Source: Alkaliphilus sp.
GTDB taxonomy: Bacteria > Bacillota > Clostridia > Peptostreptococcales > Natronincolaceae
NCBI GenBank assembly: GCA_023230535.1
Contig: JALNXC010000116.1
Location: 1-5,396, forward strand
Length of the DNA: 5,396 nucleotides
Reading direction: 5' to 3'
The notes under the pieces were generated by a model. The model did not search any database, was not told the DNA's origin, and saw only the letters and a list, made by a program, of their open reading frames with translations. Shown in pieces: positions 1 to 4,850 of this stretch. Both the position numbers and the translations under genes were made by a program. Within the stretch, counting starts at the first letter, position 1; every line of letters begins with the position of its first letter.

Positions 1-204
1 AAAATCAACCGTTCCAGGCTAACAAAATTAAAAGGTGATAAATTTATGCTTGGAATGGCTGACCATAGAGGAAAATGGGAACCTACCCCTTATGAGGGCA
101 GTGTAACAGAACTTATTTCCATGATTATAGAGCAGTTTCCATGGGTTTTAACTCCAATATCCATTTATCCAACATTGGACGGCTGGGGTAGTCAAGTTTT
201 TTAA
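1..204 (+). pseudogene. 3' part of a small conserved hypothetical gene with an IS-derived tail
   Basis: The frame is open from the left edge to a TAA at 202-204. The part up to about position 150 reads like a compact conserved small protein, with stretches such as LGMADHRGKWEPTPYEG and ELISMIIEQFPWVLT. I recall similar short uncharacterised proteins in Firmicutes but can name no function. The last ~17 codons (TPISIYPTL onward) are the antisense of the IS3 orfA on the other strand, so the natural C-terminus has been replaced at an insertion or deletion junction near 141-150. The start lies outside the window. No membrane segment or catalytic motif is visible. It may still be expressed as a chimeric protein, because only a few native C-terminal residues seem to be lost. 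Confidence 0.5.
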
Positions 205-447
205 TTGTTCTAGAAACACATTTACCGTGTTCTATATAATAATCAACGGCTATTTGTTTTTCCTCTTTTGAATATTTAGTTTTCTTATCAAAATCCCGAT
301 GTAATTCTCCCTCTTTTCTATATTCATAGTACCAATTTCTAAGGGATTCTCTGGAAGGATATCCTAACTTCCGTATTACCGTAGAATAACTCATATCGTA
401 TGTAGTAATAGCTTTACTGCTTTTAAACGCTCTTCATATGAAAACAT
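125..447 (-). pseudogene. IS3-family transposase OrfA, frameshifted and truncated
   Basis: OrfA is the helix-turn-helix DNA-binding half of the IS3 transposase, normally joined to OrfB by programmed frameshifting. The start is ATG at 445-447, with AGGAGG at 454-459 seven bases upstream. It reads MFSYEERLKAVKLLLHTI and hits TGA at 391-393. The adjacent frame then continues with the expected YDMSYSTVIRKLGYPS (TAC GAT ATG at 400-392), so about one base was lost between roughly 401 and 411. The second frame shows the two IS150-type repeats GYPSRESLRNWY and DYPSRPMLDKW, each a helix-turn-helix unit. The family sequence ends after ILELKP; the final METAL residues come from the neighbouring gene in antisense. 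The rest of OrfA and all of OrfB are absent. Confidence 0.8.
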
Positions 448-507
448 GCGGCACCTCCTAATTTATTTTAAGTCCAGGTTTTTGTCCGCACCCCCCTATA
501 TGGTACA
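144..507 (-). mobile_element. IS3-family (IS150 group) insertion sequence remnant, 5' end only
   Basis: On the - strand the element starts at 507 with TGTACCATATAGGGGGGTGC, a typical IS3-type terminus beginning with TG. A leader, an AGGAGG site and the start of orfA follow. The remnant stops inside orfA near 141-150, where it joins the unrelated gene at the left edge. All of orfB (the DDE integrase-like catalytic part) and the other terminal repeat are missing, so the copy cannot move by itself. The intact end lies about 5 bases from the cut end of the reductase-like gene at 512-721, which suggests that this element interrupted that gene. The lost half was then probably removed by a deletion that fused the element to the left gene. 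With the other end gone, target-site duplication cannot be assessed. Confidence 0.75.
488..507 (-). repeat. IS3-type terminal inverted repeat (left end of the element)
   Basis: On the - strand this segment begins TGTACCATATAGG and carries a run of six G followed by TGCGGAC. The TG start (CA on the + strand at 506-507) and the G-run are typical of IS150-group ends, and it lies about 40 bases before the orfA ribosome binding site, as expected. The partner repeat is not in the window. Confidence 0.6.
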
Positions 508-511
508 GTTT

Positions 512-721
512 TCAATTGGCAAATACACAAGTTTCATTATTGCAATATATTTGGTCTTTTTTGTATCTGTGTATCCTATCTTCACCGGCAATAATTCTTA
601 AATCTTCTTTAGGCATATTTTTAGATAATTGGTTTCCAAACAATGTACTTAAAGCCCCTAATCCTATAATCGATACCTTAGTTATTTTTATATGACTTAA
701 ACTTCGCACTTGTAAAAACAA
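512..721 (-). pseudogene. N-terminal fragment of a ketopantoate reductase (ApbA/PanE)-like protein
   Basis: The intact enzyme family reduces 2-dehydropantoate with NADPH in the cytoplasm (pantothenate and CoA synthesis); many paralogues have other or unknown substrates. Only the first strand-helix unit of the Rossmann fold remains: KVSIIGLGALSTLFGNQLS (residues ~15-33) followed by LRIIAGEDRIHRY. The dinucleotide loop reads GLGALS where the family has GxGxxG, so the third glycine is lost. The frame stops at 512-514, five bases before the IS3 end, after about 69 of the usual ~300 residues. The family usually starts within a few residues of KVSIIG. Here the only upstream ATG adds ~14 residues, and ATA codons near 688-691 suggest that the original start was mutated. 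No convincing ribosome binding site is seen. It is non-functional. Confidence 0.65.
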
Positions 722-765
722 TTACACACATTGAAAATTTAATATTATTTAGCAATTAAAATAGC

Positions 766-774
766 ATGAAACCT
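766..774 (+). repeat. Left IS4 inverted repeat core ATGAAACCT
   Basis: This is a perfect nine-base inverted match to 1918-1926 at the other end of the element. With one gap it extends weakly inward (CGAATTTT on this side against GAAAATTC on the other). Confidence 0.5.
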
Positions 775-784
775 CGAATTTTGG

Positions 785-790
785 TATAAT
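785..790 (+). promoter_or_regulatory. Putative -10 box of the IS4 transposase promoter
   Basis: There is a perfect TATAAT 40 bases upstream of the transposase ATG. The hexamer 17 bases upstream (TAGCAT at 762-767) is a poor -35, so the promoter would be weak or would need a -35 from elsewhere. Transcription from it would start near 797, downstream of the left arm of the inverted repeat at 761-775. Confidence 0.4.
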
Positions 791-829
791 TGGGTTAACA
801 AACAACATCCCAAATAGGAGGCTCATGCT

Positions 830-1884
830 ATGAAAATTATAACACAAGACTGCCAAAATGATAAGTATGTTTCATCAACAATTAAACATTTTTTTAAAAA
901 TTATAGAATTGTCACCATACTAAAGGTTGCTAATGCTTACAAAAGCAAAGGTTTTTCTATAATTGCAGTTTTCCAATACTTATTTAGCCTAATTTTTACC
1001 AACCGTTCAATGTATATGGACATGTTAATGGAAAATGATCGCAAAGCTAATTTTGGTAAAGATACAGTTTATAGATTTATGAACTCAATTAATATAAATT
1101 GGATCAAATTTACAACATGGCTTAGTGCTGAAATCATAAAAAAGTCAATTAATGGTTTAACAGACGAAAATCGTATAAATGTTCTTATTATTGATGATTC
1201 ACTATTTGAACGCCCAAGTTCTAAAAAAGTAGAACTGCTGGCGAAAGTGTATGACCATGTAAATAAGGTCTACAAATATGGTTTTCGTCTTCTTACACTT
1301 GGTTGGTCGGACGGAAATACTTTCCTTCCGGTAAATAGTTGTCTTTTATCCACTAAAAACAAAAAAAACCGAATTAATGAGGCCAAAATTATAGACAAAC
1401 GATCCAATGGCCATAAAAAAGGTTCATTACCTTTATAATGGAAAAATGCAACCAATAACAGAAATATATAAAAAGAACAAAAAACGTAGAGGTAGATCTC
1501 GATATTTGTTATCTGTAGAAGTTTTTTTCAAAGTATGCAAATCTTATCTCAAATTGAGTAAGGAATGCAATTCACTTTCTTATGATGCTATGACAGCACA
1601 TACAGCAGTTGTTTTTTTCTCAATACATGGTGTTAGCGGTAGAAAACCGGCAAGCAATTGATTCGCGAACATTAGGCGAAATATTTTACCTTGTATCAGA
1701 TGAATTATCTGATATTACATTAATTCGTGCTTTTCATTTACTTATGCAAATATTTGTAGATACAATTGTAGATAAATTTTCATTAACAACAAAAGAATTA
1801 GAACAGTTATTAACCACTTTTATGGAAACTCTTCCAAAATGTTTAAGAAATAGGTTTTTATTAACTGCACAAATGCCCAACTAG
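830..1884 (+). pseudogene. IS4-family DDE transposase, with two internal deletions and a frameshift
   Basis: The start is ATG at 830 with AGGAGG at 816-821. Residues 1-196 read as an IS4-family N-terminus, with the first catalytic aspartate region at VLIIDDSLFER (D122/D123) and the conserved block YGFRLLTLGWSDGNTFLPVN. At the A-run 1415-1420 the frame changes straight to KVHYLYNGKMQPITEIY, skipping the segment that in relatives carries the second catalytic aspartate (DSWF region). A second deletion near 1517-1530 joins LLSVE to VFFKVCKSYLK, losing the Y and R of the YREK motif while keeping a glutamate and lysine at the correct spacing. A frameshift in the seven-T run 1612-1618 moves the end (SQYMVLAVENRQ to TAQMPN) into another frame. 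About 350 of an estimated 430-450 residues remain, and the enzyme is inactive. Confidence 0.85.
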
Positions 1885-1917
1885 TAATATTTATTTAGGG
1901 CCGGGTATTGAATTTTC

Positions 1918-1926
1918 AGGTTTCAT
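1918..1926 (-). repeat. Right IS4 inverted repeat core (AGGTTTCAT on the + strand)
   Basis: It is the inverted partner of 766-774 and lies 34 bases after the transposase stop codon, as expected for the right end of a one-gene IS. Confidence 0.5.
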
Positions 1927-1953
1927 AATAATTATTTAACTGCGAAGTTTTAG

Positions 1954-2133
1954 TTTGATAAATTTAAAGAATTAAACGATGCTATAAAAAAACTGCTAGA
2001 AGATAAAAGGAGTTTCTTCACTGGCATGAAAAGCGGCAAAGAGTTGGGTCAAATTATTGAGTTATCCAATAGAGCTGAAACACACGAGGAAAAAGGACGA
2101 CTGTTTCTTAAGTTGTTAAAGGAGAGTGAATAA
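1954..2133 (+). pseudogene. C-terminal fragment of an unknown gene, cut by the IS4 element
   Basis: The frame is open from just after a TAG at 1951-1953 to TAA at 2131-2133 and gives about 59 residues, starting FDKFKELNDAIKKLLEDKRS and ending GRLFLKLLKESE. It is charged, lysine- and glutamate-rich and probably helical, with no recognisable motif. There is no start codon near its 5' side; the only internal ATG (2026) is poorly placed behind AGGAG (2008-2012). The right end of the IS4 element lies 27 bases upstream, so the rest of the gene has been lost. It ends 3 bases before the methyltransferase start, so the two were probably one operon. In such operons the partner is often a restriction enzyme or control protein, but the fragment itself does not show which. 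Confidence 0.5.
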
Positions 2134-2136
2134 TTT

Positions 2137-3039
2137 ATGCAAAATTCAACTAAAACAAGTTCATTTGGAACTAAAGGAAGGGTAAACCACGATTCTTCAG
2201 ATTTTTATAATAGTAGACTTTATGGGCATCATAAAAAAGATGAAAAAACAAAATACATAGAATGTGAAGTTGATAAGAAGAAAATAAACAGGATATATTG
2301 TAAATCTAGCGAAAATATGAATGAGCTTCCCGATAATAGTGTACATTTGATGATTACATCACCGCCATATAACGTGAAAAAGGAATATGATGAGGATCTA
2401 ACGTTAAATGAATATAGACATTTATTAAAAACAGTTTTTTTGGAAACCTATAAAAAACTCGTAATTGGTGGAAGAGCGTGTATAAACATAGCTAATGTCG
2501 GTCGTAAACCTTATATACCCCTCCATAGTTATATAATACAAGATATGTTGGAAATAGGATTTGAAATGAGGGGAGAGGTAATTTGGGATAAAGCTGCAAG
2601 TGCTGCGCCATCTACAGCATGGGGAAGCTGGATGTCTGCCTCTAATCCTGTTTTGAGGGACACTCATGAATATATATTAATTTTTTCTAAAGAATCCTTC
2701 TCAAGAAAAAAGAAAGATAAAATTAATACAATTAAAAAAGAAGAATTTCTAGAATGGACGAAAAGCATATGGACTTTTCCCACCGTATCAGCAAGAAGTA
2801 TAGGACATCCTGCACCATTTCCAGAGGAATTACCAAATCGATTGATACAATTATATTCCTTCGAATCGGACATAATTTTAGATCCATTTTGTGGTAGTGG
2901 GACTACCTGTATTGCGGCATTAAAAAGTGGGAGGAATTATGTGGGATATGACATTAAACCGGAATATGTTGAGTTGTCTAGAAAGAGAATTAGCCAGTGT
3001 AGTGAACAGATAAATATATTTGATATGGTTAGTAGGTAA
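2137..3039 (+). CDS. Site-specific DNA methyltransferase, beta class, probably N4-cytosine
   Basis: This 300-residue enzyme transfers a methyl group from S-adenosylmethionine to a base in a specific DNA sequence. The catalytic motif IV TSPPYN (74-79) precedes the target-recognition region (~150-215), then motif X (HPAPFPEELPNRLI, 224-237) and motif I DPFCGSGTT (249-257), which binds AdoMet; YDI (271-273) follows as motif II. This IV-TRD-X-I order defines the beta class. SPPY favours N4-methylcytosine, although some adenine enzymes share it. The N-terminal FGTKGRVNHDSSDFYNSRLY resembles a stretch I recall in related type II enzymes. The frame is intact and of normal length, with AAAGGAG upstream of the start at slightly long spacing. 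No restriction gene is recognisable beside it, so it is an orphan in this window. The recognition sequence cannot be read from the protein. Confidence 0.92.
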   Translation: MQNSTKTSSFGTKGRVNHDSSDFYNSRLYGHHKKDEKTKYIECEVDKKKINRIYCKSSENMNELPDNSVHLMITSPPYNVKKEYDEDLTLNEYRHLLKTVFLETYKKLVIGGRACINIANVGRKPYIPLHSYIIQDMLEIGFEMRGEVIWDKAASAAPSTAWGSWMSASNPVLRDTHEYILIFSKESFSRKKKDKINTIKKEEFLEWTKSIWTFPTVSARSIGHPAPFPEELPNRLIQLYSFESDIILDPFCGSGTTCIAALKSGRNYVGYDIKPEYVELSRKRISQCSEQINIFDMVSR

Positions 3040-3168
3040 AGAGCAATAATAATTGATTATGTTGCTGAGAAAGAGTATATTTATGGGGATGTTGTTATAT
3101 TATAATTAAGACGTGGATTGTGTATTTTCTGAAAGTATTCCCTTGAATGAAAGGGCGGTTTTATGTAT

Positions 3169-3360
3169 CTATTTTCTTCTCTGATTTACTGTGGTGGCTG
3201 TATTTAATAGTCTCGAATTCTTTGCTTCTTTTTTTGTAAGCCTTTCGGGAAGTGAAGGCTTAGCACCGGAATGACTTTGTATTTTCAAGGGTATTGCAGA
3301 GCGGGGTGTAATTAATTTTAATCTGTTGGCTGCAATTTCTTCGCTTCGTCTCTTGTCCAT
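3169..3360 (-). pseudogene. Probable transposase N-terminal fragment
   Basis: The start at 3358-3360 is strongly supported by AAGGAGGG (3371-3378) ten bases upstream. The first ~19 residues, MDKRRSEEIAANRLKLITP, resemble the N-terminus of a DDE-type transposase that is normally several hundred residues long. After ITP the sequence (RSAIPLKIQSHSG onward) is basic and low in structure and no longer resembles that family, which suggests a deletion or frameshift there. The frame stops after 63 residues. It lies 32 bases downstream of the DUF6431-like ORF on the same strand. It could instead be a genuine small basic protein, since the ribosome site is good. Confidence 0.4.
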
Positions 3361-3392
3361 ATTGAAAGGTCCCTCCTTAATTTAAGTTAGAA

Positions 3393-3614
3393 TTATTCTA
3401 ATGGACAAAGAGCTTTATGAAAACGCAGAACGGGTATGCACCCATCGAATTCTATTAAGCCTCTTTTACGGCTGCCTATTACTTTTAATAAATTTCCACA
3501 GATGGGACAAACAGAAGTTTCTCTGCTCGTAACTAGGAAAAAATCGGGTTTACTCTTTTCGTTTATCCAATAATTGTGTATAATGACCATGACTATGTCT
3601 ATGTTGGTGGGCAT
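3393..3614 (-). pseudogene. DUF6431-like zinc-ribbon protein, truncated
   Basis: Residues ~24-56 read KPDFFLVTSRETSVCPICGN followed by LLKVIGSRKRG, the N-terminal signature I associate with DUF6431 proteins encoded in transposable elements. CPIC (C36/C39) is the first half of a zinc ribbon. Full proteins continue with a second cysteine pair and an HHEL-type segment; here the frame ends right after LCPLE, so the second half is missing or frameshifted (the next bases, AGAATAATT, could encode an out-of-frame RII). The first ATG at 3614 has no Shine-Dalgarno site, and the ATG at 3590 (MVIIHNYW) is an equally good start. The function of the family is unknown to me beyond its link with transposition genes. 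Confidence 0.5.
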
Positions 3615-3620
3615 TCCGAC

Positions 3621-3646
3621 GGTCGTGCTGTAACACGACCATTTTT
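3621..3646 (+). terminator. Hairpin followed by a short T-run
   Basis: GGTCGTG (3621-3627) and CACGACC (3634-3640) form a perfect 7-bp stem with a 6-base loop, followed by ATTTTT on the + strand. This is the shape of a weak intrinsic terminator that would shield the BlaI-type operon from upstream + strand transcription. In - strand RNA the same stem lies six bases before the ATG at 3614, so it may instead be a leader or end structure of the decayed element. Confidence 0.4.
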
Positions 3647-3830
3647 AAAGGGATGCCTTTCCTTTCTCTTTTTAAGGACATTTACTCGTCTATTCACGGA
3701 CAAACAGGTCCGGTAGTCTTTGGATAAGTTTTGGCGGTAAAAACAGCATATATTACTGAATTTATACTATCTAATTGCTGGATTTTTGACACTGTCTGCC
3801 ATCCCCGTTGCATTTATATATTTTTTCCTC
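3647..3830. other. Intergenic region upstream of the BlaI-type operon
   Basis: I see no gene here. It contains one small hairpin, CGGAC (3697-3701) with GTCCG (3708-3712) around AAACAG, and a weaker one, AAAGG (3647-3651) with CCTTT (3656-3660). The composition changes across this stretch from AT-rich remnant DNA to the richer BlaI operon. No terminal repeat or attachment site could be recognised. Confidence 0.4.
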
Positions 3831-3859
3831 TTGACATTTAGATTTAATAGCATTAAACT
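3831..3859 (+). promoter_or_regulatory. Promoter of the BlaI-type operon
   Basis: A perfect -35 TTGACA (3831-3836) is followed after 17 bases by TAAACT (3854-3859), which matches 4 of 6 consensus positions. It lies ~40 bases upstream of the repressor start and overlaps the dyad at 3844-3882, as expected for an autoregulated promoter. Confidence 0.6.
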
Positions 3860-3882
3860 AATATTAGGTCTAACGCTATTAA
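3844..3882 (+). promoter_or_regulatory. Candidate BlaI-family operator with nested dyads
   Basis: TTAATAGCATTA (3844-3855) and TAACGCTATTAA (3871-3882) are inverted copies with one mismatch. Between them is a perfect 10-bp palindrome CTAATATTAG (3858-3867), and TTAG-GT-CTAA (3864-3873) forms a further overlapping dyad. The cluster covers the -10 box and likely start of transcription, so a dimeric repressor bound here would block polymerase. BlaI and MecI repressors bind palindromes at their own promoters; that this one binds here is inference. The sequence lacks the staphylococcal TACA/TGTA core. Confidence 0.5.
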
Positions 3883-3899
3883 CGCTGGAGGTATCATCT

Positions 3900-4265
3900 A
3901 TGAGAAATTTCCGACTTGGCAAACAGGAAACGAGATTTGCAGACCTTATTTGGAACAACGCTCCAATCAATTCTACCGAACTCGTCAGGCTTACCGCCGA
4001 AGTTATGAAATGGAAAAAATCCACTACATATACTATGCTGCGGAGGCTATGCGAACGCGGAATTTTCAAAAATGAAGACGCCATGGTTTCCGCCGTTTTG
4101 AGCCGCGATGAATTCTATGGTAACCAAAGTAGAGAATATGTCGAGGATACATTTGGAGGGTCACTGCCCAAATTCATCACATCATTTATCGGCGGCAAAA
4201 GATTATCCGCCAAACAAGCGGATGAACTCATACGTCTCATAAACAAGCATAAAAAGGAGGACTAG
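3900..4265 (+). CDS. blaI: BlaI/MecI-family transcriptional repressor
   Basis: This 121-residue cytoplasmic DNA-binding protein matches BlaI/MecI in length (about 120-130). The winged-helix domain (~5-72) includes FADLIWNNAPINSTELV and KWKKSTTYTMLRRLCERGIF with the recognition helix near 40-52. The C-terminal dimerisation part is SREYVEDTFGGSLPKFITSFI, then LSAKQADELIRLI. In known systems the repressor keeps beta-lactamase or related genes off until BlaR1-dependent cleavage. The staphylococcal cleavage site is Asn-Phe in this helix; the corresponding position here appears to be Ser95-Phe96. I chose ATG 3900 because GGAGG (3887-3891) is eight bases upstream and family similarity begins there; the upstream TTG would add a hydrophobic leader that covers the promoter. 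The next gene starts two bases after the stop. Confidence 0.88.
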   Translation: MRNFRLGKQETRFADLIWNNAPINSTELVRLTAEVMKWKKSTTYTMLRRLCERGIFKNEDAMVSAVLSRDEFYGNQSREYVEDTFGGSLPKFITSFIGGKRLSAKQADELIRLINKHKKED

Positions 4266-4267
4266 CT

Positions 4268-4846
4268 ATGGATAAAAAGATCATCATCACCGTCATACTT
4301 GTGACGGTATTGACAGTCTGCCTGGCAACAAACAAAATCGGTATCCCCGATGAGCCACCCAAAATCACAGTTAAGTCCGGCTCATCAGAAATATTCCATG
4401 TTGTCGGAAAAAACAAGTGGAATGGCGCAGTTTATGATCGTGAAGACAATTTCATAGTCCTGAAAGAACGCATTTTCAATCGAAATATGCCGCACATCAA
4501 AAATGGTGCAAAGATCACTATTTCATTCGATAGTAGTAAACCCGATAACACTATCCTTTCGGAAATCATCCTCGACGAACATGGAAATGCTAAATGGCGA
4601 ACGGACGAACATGTAAAAACATACGAAGTAGGTTTTGCTCCGTTTGGAAGAACGGGAACATTCACCATAGAGCCGAATTATGCCACGGCACTCAGTTCGG
4701 ATAGTGCTGACTATGAAGTAGGAAACACAATAAAGGGCTACAAGATGATTTGCAGTTGGGGTAAAAACGAATGTGAATACGCCTTTGTTATTCTCGGTGA
4801 TGCGGCGATGATGCCAATACAGACGGAAACCTTTAGCCTAAATTGA
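4268..4846 (+). CDS. Membrane-anchored protein resembling the BlaR1 C-terminal sensor domain, without protease
   Basis: This 192-residue protein begins with a single hydrophobic segment (residues ~4-21, KIIITVILVTVLTVCLATNK), probably an uncleaved anchor; LTVC is a poor lipobox. The rest is outside the membrane and polar, with blocks such as VVGKNKWNGAVYDRED (45-60), YATALSSDSADYEVG (138-152) and YKMICSWGKNECEYAF (158-173). I recall this arrangement, including the CLATN after the membrane segment, from the C-terminal end of clostridial BlaR1/M56-family proteins. Those also have N-terminal membrane helices and a cytoplasmic HExxH zinc protease, none of which is present here. AGGAGG (4255-4260) sits seven bases upstream, and the gene is two bases from the repressor, so both should be co-expressed. 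It may be a natural stand-alone domain or the result of a clean deletion within blaR1. No penicillin-binding SxxK signature is evident. Confidence 0.6.
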   Translation: MDKKIIITVILVTVLTVCLATNKIGIPDEPPKITVKSGSSEIFHVVGKNKWNGAVYDREDNFIVLKERIFNRNMPHIKNGAKITISFDSSKPDNTILSEIILDEHGNAKWRTDEHVKTYEVGFAPFGRTGTFTIEPNYATALSSDSADYEVGNTIKGYKMICSWGKNECEYAFVILGDAAMMPIQTETFSLN

Positions 4847-4850
4847 AGGC

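Larger units (their letters stand above)
761..831 (+). promoter_or_regulatory. Inverted repeat that can mask the transposase ribosome site and start codon in read-through RNA
   Basis: The left arm ATAGCATGA (761-769) pairs perfectly with TCATGCTAT (823-831). After a 2-by-1 internal loop, CCTC at 772-775 pairs with GAGG at 818-821. The right arm covers most of the AGGAGG site (816-821) and the first two bases of the ATG (830-832). The TATAAT box lies in the loop, so transcripts from the element's own promoter lack the left arm and stay open, whereas RNA entering from outside contains both arms. IS10 and IS50 use this layout to block transposase expression from external promoters. Applying it to this element is my inference from the base pairing. 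Confidence 0.5.
761..1926 (+). mobile_element. IS4-family insertion sequence, decayed
   Basis: The element holds one transposase gene on the + strand (830-1884, broken). It is flanked by matching inverted copies of ATGAAACCT at 766-774 and AGGTTTCAT at 1918-1926. The exact ends are uncertain because the sequences outside the nine-base core have diverged; I set the left limit at 761, where a second internal inverted repeat begins. The right end cuts into the gene fragment at 1954-2133, and the left end lies about 40 bases upstream of the reductase fragment. An intact relative would be several hundred bases longer, because two coding segments have been deleted. The copy cannot make active transposase, but its ends might still be used by a related enzyme supplied in trans. 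Confidence 0.75.
3169..3640 (-). mobile_element. Decayed two-gene transposable element (DUF6431-like plus transposase start)
   Basis: Two short - strand ORFs in the order DUF6431-like (3393-3614) then transposase-like N-terminus (3169-3360) match a gene pair I recall from clostridial elements that encode a small zinc-ribbon protein upstream of a DDE/Mu-like transposase. Both frames end far too early for intact genes, and no catalytic DDE region is present, so only the 5' part remains. No terminal repeats could be identified; the limits given are the outer edge of the ORF and of the hairpin at 3621-3640. Assignment rests on remembered family resemblance. Confidence 0.4.

Noticed and set aside
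741..1938. Possible target-site duplication of the IS4 element: AATATTATTTA (741-751) and AATAATTATTTA (1927-1938)
   Set aside because: The two differ by one base, are AT-rich enough to occur by chance, and the left copy is separated from the terminal repeat core by 14 unexplained bases.
1955..1988. Possible promoter for the methyltransferase, TTGATA (1955) with TATAAA (1983)
   Set aside because: The spacing of 22 bases is too long, and at normal spacing there is no -10-like hexamer.
2425..2873. Minus-strand ORFs inside the methyltransferase gene
   Set aside because: They are antisense shadows of a well-supported gene, without ribosome sites or recognisable content.
3040..3102. Open stretch in the methyltransferase frame after its stop codon
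   Set aside because: It adds about 20 residues, has no start codon or ribosome site, and does not resemble the C-terminal end of the family.
3140..3160. Possible methyltransferase terminator, CCCTT/AAGGG hairpin at 3140-3155
   Set aside because: The stem is only five base pairs, is followed by CGGTTTTA rather than a T-run, and lies 100 bases after the stop codon.
3786..3820. Second TTGACA (3786-3791) as an upstream promoter
   Set aside because: The nearest TATATA (3815-3820) is 23 bases away, too far for a normal promoter.
3786..3899. N-terminal extension of the BlaI-type protein from a TTG at 3786
   Set aside because: It has no ribosome site, encodes a hydrophobic leader unlike the family, and covers the TTGACA promoter; the ATG at 3900 has GGAGG at good spacing.
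3767..4668. Minus-strand ORFs opposite the repressor and the sensor-like gene
   Set aside because: They are antisense shadows with no family resemblance and no start signals.
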